A DNA stretch of 64,000 nucleotides, taken from the NCBI GenBank assembly GCA_038873195.1, contig JAVZEV010000001.1, positions 1,330,490-1,394,489 on the forward strand. The letters are read 5' to 3'. The stretch comes from Candidatus Bathyarchaeia archaeon (GTDB lineage Archaea > Thermoproteota > Bathyarchaeia > Bathyarchaeales > Bathycorpusculaceae). Positions within the stretch are counted from its first letter, which is position 1; each line of letters opens with the position of its first letter. Positions 43,301 through 52,070 of this stretch are shown in pieces. The notes under the pieces were generated by a model. It worked only from the letters and a program-made list of their open reading frames with translations. It was not told the DNA's origin and did not search any database. A program made the position numbers and the translations under genes.

Positions 43301-43408
43301 TTATTCTTGCATTAGGATTTTTAGTTGTTCTATTGTTCTTGCTAAAGCTAGATAGAGATTGCCAAGAATGAGGTTAATCTCTTCATCATCAAAATCAAGT
43401 ACCTTAAG
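43301..43408 (-). pseudogene. C-terminal remnant of a small gene downstream of mcrC
   Basis: One minus-strand frame reads LKVLDFDDEEINLILGNLY then LALARTIEQLKILMQE before a TAA, a pattern far from random, but it lacks any start codon and is preceded by an in-frame TAG. It begins about 15 bases after the McrC stop. It looks like the end of a small helical protein whose beginning has been lost. The rest of the 370-base gap between 16S and McrC holds the processing stem, the repeat and nothing else I can identify. Confidence 0.4.
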
Positions 43409-43424
43409 CTATTGGTTTTCGTTC

Positions 43425-44840
43425 TTATGTTTCTAGTGATAATATTTTATCCATTGCTCTCCGTAACGCTTCTTCATTTCGTTTTTCATAATCGTTTCTT
43501 GGCTCCAAAATAACTAAGATTAGCTTTCTCTTCTCTCCTGGGTCAGCAAGAAGAACTCCTCCCTTTTCATCGATTCGAGACACTGTTTGAATAGTGTCTC
43601 TTACTTCTTCCTCATTGAGCTCTTCGGGTATTTTTTCGCTTTCTATGCTTGGTTTTCTAATAATTAAGACGCCAACGGGGATATCGTATTCATTCATATA
43701 ACCAAGAATTTTGTATCTTGACATAGTAATGTATGTTGGAGCTGAACTAAATTTGTAATCTAATACAACAAATTGTTTCTTGTCCCCGTTGAATTGAATT
43801 TCTAGGATAGTGTCGGGTATGCCCTTCGTAAACCCTGTTTCTATTGGTCCATTAATTAAGCCTTCTCGTGTCGCATTTGCCACCCAACTGTTAAGGGCAT
43901 CGAATGTTTTGTTGTAGTAGATTTTGATAGAGCACACTTTGTACTTGCTCTTTATGCTGACCGTGGCTTGATTTGCGTCGAATCGTATTTCATAAGGTAC
44001 CAAAATACGACAGAATGCATTTACAATCTCAAGGAGACCGTAAATTTCATAGAGCTTAGGAACAGGTATGCGAAGAACAGCATAATGACTACGGAGCTCT
44101 TTTTGCAAGAAAGATATTTGTTGCTTAAATTTACGTCTCCATCTCAATAATAAGATATAACCTATGCTTGTTTTTGTGCGAGAATATACGCTCTTTTCGA
44201 CCGAAGCCTCAAGAAATTTAATTAACATTTCGTTGCCTTGATATTTTTTAGCATCATCAACAGCCGCTCTCAGTTGTGGAGTTTGTAAGACCCCATCTAA
44301 CAGCGCAATTGCTCTACGTGCCTCACCGAGCAATTGCTCGAGAATTCTGTGCATGAAAAAGTTCGGGGTAGCCAAGGCAACATCAAGTATTCTTTTAAGC
44401 TCATAACAATTCTGTTTAACTTCGAGGATTGTTAATGTTGTTAGGATATTTTCCGGAATTGTAAAGACCTTAAAAGGTTCTAAGCAGTGTATCTCTCGCG
44501 GTATATTCTTCCACTTTAGTAATGTCTCAGGCCATGAGATTCTGCCTTTGAGTAAACCTTCGGTAACCGGCACATAAATTTCGTTTTCTTCAAAGTTAAT
44601 TCGCCTTTTAATTAAAGGAATTATTGTAGTAACGAGTTCATGAAAAAAGACGTGTAGGCGCAAAGCGCTTATGAATTCTGCTGCGATTTCCATAGGTTTT
44701 CCATAAATATTTAGAATAAGCCTTTCTCGAAGCTCTTCTCGATGATAGTAATACAAAAGGAATTGCCAAATACGGTTAGCCATGTATTCAGCATATGATT
44801 TTTCGCTATATTGTTCAGAGATTTGTAATGTATTACTCAT
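43425..44840 (-). CDS. mcrC: McrC-like restriction endonuclease subunit
   Basis: The 471-residue protein pairs with an EVE-McrB. The C-terminal third has a PD-(D/E)xK nuclease core: DTILEIQFNGDKKQFVVLDYKF, where D...D-x-K supplies metal and catalytic residues (near residues 345-368). The N-terminal part corresponds to the DUF2357 region typical of McrC-like proteins. McrC supplies the cutting activity of type IV modification-dependent restriction. The ATG lies eight bases inside the end of the mcrB frame, so the two are co-translated. Confidence 0.8.
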   Translation of the reverse strand: MSNTLQISEQYSEKSYAEYMANRIWQFLLYYYHREELRERLILNIYGKPMEIAAEFISALRLHVFFHELVTTIIPLIKRRINFEENEIYVPVTEGLLKGRISWPETLLKWKNIPREIHCLEPFKVFTIPENILTTLTILEVKQNCYELKRILDVALATPNFFMHRILEQLLGEARRAIALLDGVLQTPQLRAAVDDAKKYQGNEMLIKFLEASVEKSVYSRTKTSIGYILLLRWRRKFKQQISFLQKELRSHYAVLRIPVPKLYEIYGLLEIVNAFCRILVPYEIRFDANQATVSIKSKYKVCSIKIYYNKTFDALNSWVANATREGLINGPIETGFTKGIPDTILEIQFNGDKKQFVVLDYKFSSAPTYITMSRYKILGYMNEYDIPVGVLIIRKPSIESEKIPEELNEEEVRDTIQTVSRIDEKGGVLLADPGEKRKLILVILEPRNDYEKRNEEALRRAMDKILSLET

Positions 44841-46320
44841 ATGTAGGATACATCTCTTGGAGTTGGCGTAATATTAAATGCATTTCACGTGCGTCGAGTA
44901 TTTCTTTCACCTTTTTGTATTGATTTTCAAGTAGTCCTTCGAGTTGAGGCGCAACATACGAAACAAGCGCAGAATCAATAATTTGACGCCTATCTACTCC
45001 TTTATATTCACTCATGTAACTAGTTACGAATTTCGCTGCATCAATTATTTGCGCAGTTCCTATGCTCCTAATGCTTCTTATCTCTTGAATTATCCCGAAA
45101 AATTCATCTATCGCAACATCTGCTTCGAGAGAAATTTGCAAAAGTTCCTTTACTTTGTCCTTTACAATTAATTTTTCAGCTTCTGAATCTTTGGGAACGT
45201 CCAAATAAACTGTTGCAAATCTTCTCATTAATCCATAAGACACCGTGTAGAGGTAACTTTTGTCAAAAGTATTGATAGTACCAATTATTCTGAAGTCGCT
45301 AGGCACAACCTTTAATCCATTTTCGATTATAACCCTTGCGGGCTCATCGCAAAGATCTTTGCCTTTATCATAATACATTTTTATTTGTTGCAAAACCGTT
45401 TCTGGAATGAACCACTTCGCTTGATCAGTCGAAGAAAATATCGTATAAAGTTCTCCAAAGGCTTTGTCCATATTAGCTCTGTTAAATTCATCGATAATCA
45501 AGAGACACCCAGTATACCCCTCTTTTTTATTTCTGTTCATAGTGTGTTTTGATAATGCAATGAGAAGGCAGCCGGACTCCCATAACACCTTGTCGCCGTA
45601 TACTACAGGGCCACCAATGACATGATGCCTTGACCATTCTGACGTTGCTGTAACCAGGTAGGGCTCTTTGTTAAGAGTTTCAGCCACGCATGTTGCCAGC
45701 TCGGTTTTTCCGGTACCTGGCGGACCTGCAATTATAACGTGCTTTCCGGAGTTAAGATGAGCAAGAATCTCATTGGCAGTTTCTTTGTTTATTAACAGCT
45801 TATGCTTTGAAAGTGTTTCATCTATTGAGACTTTGCTCTCAAATGACAACTGGACAGCCCACTCTTTTTTGAGAATTTCTAAAATATAGTTAGCAGTCCT
45901 GTTTTCAACTGGGGCCAGAGAAGATTGTATAATGTAAGGCGGACTTATTGGTACCACATCATCCCAAAAATTAGGGCTGAGTCCTTTTTGTGCTTTCGGA
46001 GAAAGCAACTCTATTTTAACTTTAAATCTCCAAGGCCAGTTATCTCCACTTGGACTTGACCTTGGCCAGTAGGGAGAATTGTCGTGCCCTAATTTTTGTG
46101 ATATTACACCTACGCCGATTACACCACGTTCTGGTTTTTTATCTGGGCCTTTGCCTCGTGTTGTAAACAAAATAACCTTATCACCTTCACTGACATCGTC
46201 GTAAAAATGTTTCCCAGTTTCGCTGAAAGCCCATAATATCTCATGTGTTTCACTATTAATATCTCTAAGACTACGCCACCAGTCTCGAGGGTCTCCTTGA
46301 AGCGCCCACCACTTAATCAT
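44833..46320 (-). CDS. mcrB: EVE-domain McrB-type AAA+ GTPase
   Basis: Residues 1-150 are an EVE (PUA-like) modified-base reader: KWWALQGDPRDWWRSLRD, VILFTTRGKGPDK and PWRFKVKIELL. Residues from about 190 form an McrB AAA+ domain: Walker A IIAGPPGTGKTEL, Walker B GCLLIIDEFNRANMDKAF, the McrB-specific TINTFDKS loop and LMRRFATVYLDVP with the arginine finger. EVE domains recognise modified cytosines in DNA, and McrB translocates DNA to feed the McrC nuclease. Together the two genes form a complete defence module. Codon use does not differ strikingly from neighbours. Confidence 0.9.
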   Translation of the reverse strand: MIKWWALQGDPRDWWRSLRDINSETHEILWAFSETGKHFYDDVSEGDKVILFTTRGKGPDKKPERGVIGVGVISQKLGHDNSPYWPRSSPSGDNWPWRFKVKIELLSPKAQKGLSPNFWDDVVPISPPYIIQSSLAPVENRTANYILEILKKEWAVQLSFESKVSIDETLSKHKLLINKETANEILAHLNSGKHVIIAGPPGTGKTELATCVAETLNKEPYLVTATSEWSRHHVIGGPVVYGDKVLWESGCLLIALSKHTMNRNKKEGYTGCLLIIDEFNRANMDKAFGELYTIFSSTDQAKWFIPETVLQQIKMYYDKGKDLCDEPARVIIENGLKVVPSDFRIIGTINTFDKSYLYTVSYGLMRRFATVYLDVPKDSEAEKLIVKDKVKELLQISLEADVAIDEFFGIIQEIRSIRSIGTAQIIDAAKFVTSYMSEYKGVDRRQIIDSALVSYVAPQLEGLLENQYKKVKEILDAREMHLILRQLQEMYPTYE

Positions 46321-46351
46321 AATGGTTCCCAGCCACTATATTTCAGTTTTC

Positions 46352-46462
46352 TTATTTCAATTTATCTTCAATTGAAAATAACTCAACAACCACGCCTCTA
46401 CGCTTAAGCTCTTCAACAAGCAAATCTCGCAGTGTCATTTCTGTAGGCTTACCCAAACTCAT
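46352..46462 (-). CDS. 36-residue small protein upstream of mcrB
   Basis: This frame encodes 36 residues beginning MSLGKPTEMTLRDLLVEELK and ending VVVELFSIEDKLK. It is helix then strand then helix in pattern and shows no low-complexity. GGTTGATG precedes the ATG, and TATA-like ATTTATGATATAAC lies about 25 bases further upstream. It sits 31 bases before mcrB in the same direction. No family is recognised; a small regulator of the restriction module is possible. Confidence 0.5.
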   Translation of the reverse strand: MSLGKPTEMTLRDLLVEELKRRGVVVELFSIEDKLK

Positions 46463-46560
46463 CCAGCATCAACCATACCCTACCGTTATATCATAAATTA
46501 AACATATATTAGAATTTACTCAAACACCAACCTAACACAAAACTGCATCACCGTTAAAAA

Positions 46561-48612
46561 TCATTCCACCAAAATTCTACCCTTACCATAAGGAATAAAC
46601 TCTCTAATCGCTTCAACAGAAGCCTCCGCAACCATCTCCCGATATTCCTTCGGCAATTTCGCAGCCAAACTCCTCAAAATCCGCCTAAACAACTCTTTAC
46701 CCGCCATGTCTCCAGGCACAACAACAACATACGCGTCACTCTTCGCCTTAACAGCATCCACTGGACCACCGCCGACGCGAATCCGTCCTTCTTCTTCATT
46801 CACAGCAACACCAACGCCTACCCTAAGCGGAACATTACGCATCCAATTTCTCTCACCACGAACAACAAAACCCCCACGAGGCACACTCTCACCAGAAGAC
46901 CCACCCTTACTCAACTGCGAAGGCTTAACCCAATAAACATCAACCACACCAAAACCCTCACGCCAACCACGCGAAAAAGCAGCAGCAAACTCCCCAGCCT
47001 CCCGCAAAGTCTGCTCACCCGGCACTTTACCCTCAGTCTTAACAACAACAAACGGCGCACCAACAACATCAGCATGAAAAACCACATCCTCCGCCTCCAC
47101 ATACTTCTTAACCAAAACCTCATTACTCACCGCGTCCTTACCCGCAACAACCAAAAAACCATCCGAAGAAACAAACCACCTAAACTTCTCAAACCACTCC
47201 CTATGCTTAACTTTACGCCTAACCATATCCTCCAAAACCTCAGCCGGCCTCGCACCCTCGAACATCTCAGCCTCCCCAATCTTAGCCTCAACCTCCACCA
47301 ACTTCTTACGCGTATCCTCCAAAGCCGCCCTAGCACCTTCCAACTTCTGCCTAGCACGCTTACTCCTCTCAAAAAACCTCGCAGCATTCCCAAACACGCT
47401 ACTACACAAATCCAAATCAAACCGCAAACCATCCACACAAACCCACAACACCATATTTTTAGCATCAAAAGACTCAAAAAACAACCAAGGACTAACCCCA
47501 GAACGCTTCTCAGCCAAAGCCTGCGCAACAATCTCATCCCACTCTTTTCCACCCTTTTTAGCAGCCAAAAACCACTCCATTAAACTCTGAAGCTCACCAC
47601 TATGCGCATAAATCAAATCGCCAACACGCCTATCCCTCTCAGCCTTACCCTCACCCTCAACAATCATCTCCTCCTGACCAGCAACAACACGCCTAAGCCT
47701 CTCAGCCTCACGACGCAAAACCTCCACATCAACACCAGCCGCAGCCTTCTCCACCGCCGCAACTCTAACATAAAACTCATCCAAAGCCTCATTAAAACTC
47801 CCATAAGACTCAAACCTAAAACTTTCATAACGCCTAAGCTTAACCGGCACAACATCCACCAACCCGCCTCCCTCATCCAAAACAACCAAAGGCTCAAGCT
47901 TACCATCCAAAACCTGAGAAAGCATCTCATGCAACAAATCAAAAATCAAGCTAACTTCAGCATCGCCAAGAACATTACATGGCTTGGTCTTGTCTATTCC
48001 CGCTCTTAACAAAACTTCTTCCGCATAAAGCCCACCAATGCTTAAAAGACGCGTGATTGCCCTAACAACCTCAACATCACCAAACTTCGCAAGCGCATCT
48101 CTAAATTCCGCTTTACTCACCCTAAACGGGTTCTTTCCACCCGAAGGCGCAAAACGAAAAACCCCACCCCGAACAACATCACGGTCCCGCATACGCTTAT
48201 AACTCAAAGCATGCAAAATCACACCCTTCTCATCAACCAAAACAACGTTACCATCACCAAAAACCTCCAAAACAAGCCGCAACCCACCAGCCTTCGACTT
48301 AAACGAAAAAACCACAACCCTCTCAAACTCATACTGCTCAACACCAATAAGCCAACTGTTCCGCAAATACTTCCTCAAAGCCATACAAAAAGCAGGCGGC
48401 ACCACAGGCTTCTCCAAAACATAAGAAGTCAAATGCAACCGCTTACCAGCCTCCAAAACCAACCGAAACGCAGGCTTATCAGGCTTATGCAATTTAAAAA
48501 TCAAAGTTTTCTCATCTAACTGGTAAACATTGTTAACACGAGAACCCAAAATAGCCTCTCTTAACTCTCGAACCACCGCCGCCACATCAAAACTCGTAAA
48601 CTCCCGCTTCAC
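46561..48612 (-). CDS. rqcH: RqcH/NEMF ribosome quality control factor
   Basis: The protein of about 683 residues has NFACT-N (TSFDVAAVVRELREAILGSR at the start), a helix-hairpin and coiled coil (residues about 330-450) and an NFACT-R domain with KHREWFEKFRWFVSSDGFLV and AHADVVGAPFVVVK-like sequence. It binds stalled 50S-peptidyl-tRNA complexes and adds or recruits C-terminal tails. A longer frame starts at 48684, but a TATA-like CTATTTATAG near 48655 lies inside it. GGAGTGAT precedes clustered GTG/TTG codons at 48612-48621, so the true start is among them. Codons end mostly in G or T. Confidence 0.9.
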   Translation of the reverse strand: MKREFTSFDVAAVVRELREAILGSRVNNVYQLDEKTLIFKLHKPDKPAFRLVLEAGKRLHLTSYVLEKPVVPPAFCMALRKYLRNSWLIGVEQYEFERVVVFSFKSKAGGLRLVLEVFGDGNVVLVDEKGVILHALSYKRMRDRDVVRGGVFRFAPSGGKNPFRVSKAEFRDALAKFGDVEVVRAITRLLSIGGLYAEEVLLRAGIDKTKPCNVLGDAEVSLIFDLLHEMLSQVLDGKLEPLVVLDEGGGLVDVVPVKLRRYESFRFESYGSFNEALDEFYVRVAAVEKAAAGVDVEVLRREAERLRRVVAGQEEMIVEGEGKAERDRRVGDLIYAHSGELQSLMEWFLAAKKGGKEWDEIVAQALAEKRSGVSPWLFFESFDAKNMVLWVCVDGLRFDLDLCSSVFGNAARFFERSKRARQKLEGARAALEDTRKKLVEVEAKIGEAEMFEGARPAEVLEDMVRRKVKHREWFEKFRWFVSSDGFLVVAGKDAVSNEVLVKKYVEAEDVVFHADVVGAPFVVVKTEGKVPGEQTLREAGEFAAAFSRGWREGFGVVDVYWVKPSQLSKGGSSGESVPRGGFVVRGERNWMRNVPLRVGVGVAVNEEEGRIRVGGGPVDAVKAKSDAYVVVVPGDMAGKELFRRILRSLAAKLPKEYREMVAEASVEAIREFIPYGKGRILVE

Positions 48613-48713
48613 CAACAACACGGCATCACTCCAGAAAACTAATACCACTAAACTATAAATAGGCAACTTTAAATCATAATCCAAAATATAAAATGCAAAG
48701 ACGCTGAGACCCT

Positions 48714-49481
48714 ATGAAGCCTTTAACAAAAATTTACTGGTCAAGATTCGCGCTGGGCATTATAGCCGCTTTAATCTGCATAGGCTACGGCTTCGCCACT
48801 GGATTCATTTACACAAACCTCGTCTTCAATCGCTCTGGGGAAGACGGAGACACAACGCCACAATACTGGTCTTCCTCAAACCAAACGCTTACAGAATGGA
48901 GCACAAATTATGCACGAACGGGAACAAGGAGTTTAAGAATAAACGTTGCTAATTCAAGCGCTGAATGGGTTGGCACAGTCAAGCAAGTCCAAGAAAAATA
49001 CACGTATCATCTATTGGGCTTTTTCAAAGGAGAAGTCCTAGCGGACCAGTTTTTCTTGGCAATAAGATGGTTCTCTGACACGGAAGGAAATAATCAACTA
49101 GCACAAGACAACATTCCAATATCAGTAGGCAATTATTCACGTTGGACACTAATTGAAAAAGAGTTTCCCGCACCGCAAGGAACAAAAAGCTGCGCAATAG
49201 TGTTCGGTGCAACAAACGCCACTGGAGACCTGTACGGAGACGATTTCGAAATAAAACAGCCAGAAACATTACCCCAAAGCCTCGGATTATCTTCAAAACT
49301 CTTGACAGGCATATCCCTGGCAATAGTTGTTTACATACTGTCCTATTACGTTATAAAAATGAAGTTTATGCATGTGGTTGAGAAACCACGAAAACTCTTC
49401 ATGACAGGAATAGGCATATACTTTCTAACGTGGCTGGTTTCCTGGATTCTATTCTACACGTTAATAAGCACTTTACTTTAG
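48714..49481 (+). CDS. Membrane protein with extracellular beta domain
   Basis: The 255 residues have one N-terminal membrane helix (residues 12-34), an extracellular-looking domain of about 150 residues rich in Ser, Thr and Asn with several sequons, and two C-terminal helices (about 195-212 and 228-252). The middle resembles carbohydrate-binding beta-sandwich modules in general pattern (SLRINVANSSAEWVGT, DDFEIKQ), without a firm match. The start is ATG at 48714. TATAAATAGG at about 48653 serves this gene or the divergent rqcH. Confidence 0.65.
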   Translation: MKPLTKIYWSRFALGIIAALICIGYGFATGFIYTNLVFNRSGEDGDTTPQYWSSSNQTLTEWSTNYARTGTRSLRINVANSSAEWVGTVKQVQEKYTYHLLGFFKGEVLADQFFLAIRWFSDTEGNNQLAQDNIPISVGNYSRWTLIEKEFPAPQGTKSCAIVFGATNATGDLYGDDFEIKQPETLPQSLGLSSKLLTGISLAIVVYILSYYVIKMKFMHVVEKPRKLFMTGIGIYFLTWLVSWILFYTLISTLL

Positions 49482-49482
49482 T

Positions 49483-49938
49483 CTAAGCTTTTTCGCCGAG
49501 AAACTTCTCCATAGTTACTTGACTCTTTTCAACGCTTAAAGCTTCGGGTTTCGCTTTTTCCGGCACTGTATTATTCGCTTTTGGGTTGTTTGCAATGTCA
49601 ATTCTGCTGAGTACGCGCATACAGTCAGCCCAAGCGGAGAAGAAGCCTCTGTCAAAATCTCCGTGAAGCCCACTCTTCACGTGACCTAGAAACTCTCGCC
49701 GATAACTCTGTAGCGCTTGCACATCGTTTAAGTCTAATTTTGAAAAGAAAGCATAAGAGTCATTGTTGTTTGCTCGTCTTGCAAGCAGCATTCCATACAA
49801 GGCTCTGAAGTAGCCGCGGTTCCATTCTGTTTTGTGTATTTTCTGTTTGAGCCTTTCCAGTTCGCGTTCTGCTTCTGAAAATTGTCTATTAACTAAAAGT
49901 TGGAAGTAACGTGTGACTAAGGCTGAGGGAATAGGCAT
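49483..49938 (-). CDS. Uncharacterised helical protein coupled to radA
   Basis: The 151 residues are helical, with PSALVTRYFQLLVNRQFSEA at the start and repeated helix pairs through residue 110 (ALYGMLLARRANNND, FFSAWADCMRVLSRIDIA), followed by a flexible tail. A TPR-like or small helical repeat fold is plausible. No enzyme motif is visible. Its ATG comes two bases after the radA stop, so it is translated together with the recombinase and may act with it. I do not recognise the family. Confidence 0.65.
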   Translation of the reverse strand: MPIPSALVTRYFQLLVNRQFSEAERELERLKQKIHKTEWNRGYFRALYGMLLARRANNNDSYAFFSKLDLNDVQALQSYRREFLGHVKSGLHGDFDRGFFSAWADCMRVLSRIDIANNPKANNTVPEKAKPEALSVEKSQVTMEKFLGEKA

Positions 49939-49940
49939 TT

Positions 49941-50963
49941 TTAGCGCCCACGAGACTTTGTTTTTTCTTCTTCGGAAACATCTTCTATGCCGTTCTCAGT
50001 TATTTTAAATATTTCCTCTCCTTCTGGCAAGTAGGGACTAGAAACTAAGCGGGCAATCCGCACAGGACCATGAGCGGCTCTTCGTAAGTAAACGCGCGTG
50101 TGGCTCGTGTGCCCTACTATGTGACCGCCGATTGGGTGGACAGCGTCTCCGAAGAACACGTCTGGTTTAGCCATAACCTGGTTTGTAACGACAGCTACTG
50201 CGTTGAAGGCTCTTGCCAGTCCAATGAGTTTGTGCATGTGTTTGTTTAGTCTCTGTTGTCTGGAAGCTAGCATTTCGCGTCCGATGTATTCGCTTCTGAA
50301 ATGCGCTGTTAAGGAGTCGACAATTATGAGTTTCACGTTGTTTTCTTTTATCACTTGGTCAGCGTTTTCAAGTAGGAATATTTGGTGGTCTGAAGTGTAT
50401 GCTTCAGCGTAAATGATGTTTTTAACCACTTGTGTTGGGTCTAGTCCCAAGTGTCTTGCCATCTGCACAATCCGTTCGGTTCTAAACGTGTTTTCAGTAT
50501 CCACGTATAAGGCTGAACCGTTAAGTCCGCCTCGCTCTGGAGGTAGCTGCACGTTGACACAGAGTTGGTGGCAGATTTGGCTTTTTCCGCTGCCATATTC
50601 GCCGTAGAACTCGGTTATTGTCTGCGTTTCCAATCCGCCGTCGAGTATTCTGTCTAAGGCTTTACTTCCCGATGTTAAACGCAAAACATTCTGGCGCATT
50701 TTGAGAAGCTCATCGGCTCGGATGAATGAGATGCCTATAGAAGACCGTGCAGCTTCAATTATGGCGAAGGCTTTTTTCTCGCTTATTCCCACTGGTTCCA
50801 ACTCGCGGGCGGTAGCCATAGCCAAAGACTCAACAGTATGATAGCCCAGCTCCTTCAATTTCTGCGCAGTAGCTGGACCAATGCCTGGTAAATCTTCTAG
50901 GAACTCAAATTTTTTCCTCGGTGTGCTTGAGCATTCGCATTCTTTCGTTTCTTCCTCAGCCAT
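49941..50963 (-). CDS. radA: DNA repair and recombination protein RadA
   Basis: The 340-residue recombinase has an N-terminal helix-hairpin-helix domain (LEDLPGIGPATAQKLKELGY), the polymerisation motif FIRADELL near residue 82, Walker A GEYGSGKSQ near 120 and Walker B KLIIVDSLTAHFR near 210. The DNA-binding L1/L2 region follows (TNQVMAKPDVFFGDAVHPIG). It forms filaments on single-stranded DNA and catalyses strand exchange. An upstream in-frame start at 50984 exists; the ATG at 50963 follows GGAGAG. Confidence 0.97.
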   Translation of the reverse strand: MAEEETKECECSSTPRKKFEFLEDLPGIGPATAQKLKELGYHTVESLAMATARELEPVGISEKKAFAIIEAARSSIGISFIRADELLKMRQNVLRLTSGSKALDRILDGGLETQTITEFYGEYGSGKSQICHQLCVNVQLPPERGGLNGSALYVDTENTFRTERIVQMARHLGLDPTQVVKNIIYAEAYTSDHQIFLLENADQVIKENNVKLIIVDSLTAHFRSEYIGREMLASRQQRLNKHMHKLIGLARAFNAVAVVTNQVMAKPDVFFGDAVHPIGGHIVGHTSHTRVYLRRAAHGPVRIARLVSSPYLPEGEEIFKITENGIEDVSEEEKTKSRGR

Positions 50964-51131
50964 TAAACAAACTCTCCTTTCCAACAGCCCAAAAGAGAGT
51001 TACGATAAGACATATTTAAAACAAGCGAAGTGCAATAACGCTGAAACCATAGAGAGATAAGTTAAAGTGAACTGTGGAAATTCTTAAATATCTTAGAACG
51101 TCACGCTTGACTGTTTAAGTTTGGTGAATCT

Positions 51132-52070
51132 TTGGTGTCTCAGCCAGTCATAACAGTTTCGGATTTGACAAAATATTATGGAGAATTTAAGGCACTAGAC
51201 AATGTTTCTTTCACGGTGGATAAAGGTTGGGTTTACGGTTATCTGGGTCCAAATGGTGCAGGAAAAACAACTACAATAAGAACCATGCTGGGTTTGTTAA
51301 AACCTGACCAAGGCGAAGTTCAAATAGCAAACGTCAACCCATCAGAAGACCCGGTTAATGCTCTCAAAATCGTGGGGTACGCTCCGGAGTTGCCAACTCT
51401 TCAAGCTTTTTTCACCGGAGAACAATTGTTAGATTTAATGGGTAAGATGTATGGTTTATCAACGCAACAAAGAAAGGAAAGAATAAGCAAACTTCTCGAA
51501 ACTGTGGGCTTGCAAGATTGGGGAAACGTAAAAATTGGAAAGTACAGTAAAGGCATGGTTCAGAGATTGTCAGTAGCTTTGGCTCTTGTTGGTGACCCGT
51601 TAGTTCTTATTATGGATGAGCCCACGATAGGAATGGACCCAGAAGCTACGGCACACTTCCGAAATTTGTTTGCAGGTCTTTCTAAAGAGGGAAAAACAGT
51701 TTTTATTTCTTCTCATCTTTTGGATGAGGTTCAACGTATATGCACTCATGTTGGAATGATTAATAGGGGAAAGATAGTATTTAGTGGTCCTATATCGCAG
51801 GTTTTGGAAGCGTTCACAGAAAAGTGGATTGTGGAAGTTGAGCTGGAAAAGGTTACTGAAGAGGTAGTTTCAGCCGTCAGAAGACTTGATTATGTTGAGA
51901 ATGTGAAGATTAACGGAAATAAGTTAATGATATTGCTGAGGGAAAAGAAGGATTTGCGTGGTGAAATATCCTCAGAAATCTTTAAACACAAAGGAGTTTT
52001 GCTGGGCTTAAACTTTCAAAAAGCTACCTTAGAAGACGCATATCTTCAGGCTTTGAAAGGAGGCGAATAG
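51132..52070 (+). CDS. ABC transporter ATP-binding protein
   Basis: The 312-residue ATPase has Walker A GPNGAGKTT at residues 38-46, the signature YSKGMVQRLS near 137, Walker B LVLIMDEPTIGMDPEA near 160, and the switch histidine in FISSHLLDEV. A C-terminal extension of about 90 residues is typical of ABC-2 type exporters. It starts TTG (51132) or the next GTG (51135), after GGTGA. The permease gene follows immediately (TAG then ATG), so the pair forms one exporter; the substrate is unknown. Confidence 0.92.
   Translation: MVSQPVITVSDLTKYYGEFKALDNVSFTVDKGWVYGYLGPNGAGKTTTIRTMLGLLKPDQGEVQIANVNPSEDPVNALKIVGYAPELPTLQAFFTGEQLLDLMGKMYGLSTQQRKERISKLLETVGLQDWGNVKIGKYSKGMVQRLSVALALVGDPLVLIMDEPTIGMDPEATAHFRNLFAGLSKEGKTVFISSHLLDEVQRICTHVGMINRGKIVFSGPISQVLEAFTEKWIVEVELEKVTEEVVSAVRRLDYVENVKINGNKLMILLREKKDLRGEISSEIFKHKGVLLGLNFQKATLEDAYLQALKGGE

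Noticed and set aside
47074-48519. Several long plus-strand ORFs (47074-47583, 47602-48009, 48211-48519) opposite rqcH
   Set aside because: They result from the G/T-ending codon bias of rqcH, which removes stops on the opposite strand; the translations are Asn/Thr/Leu-rich and lack ribosome sites.
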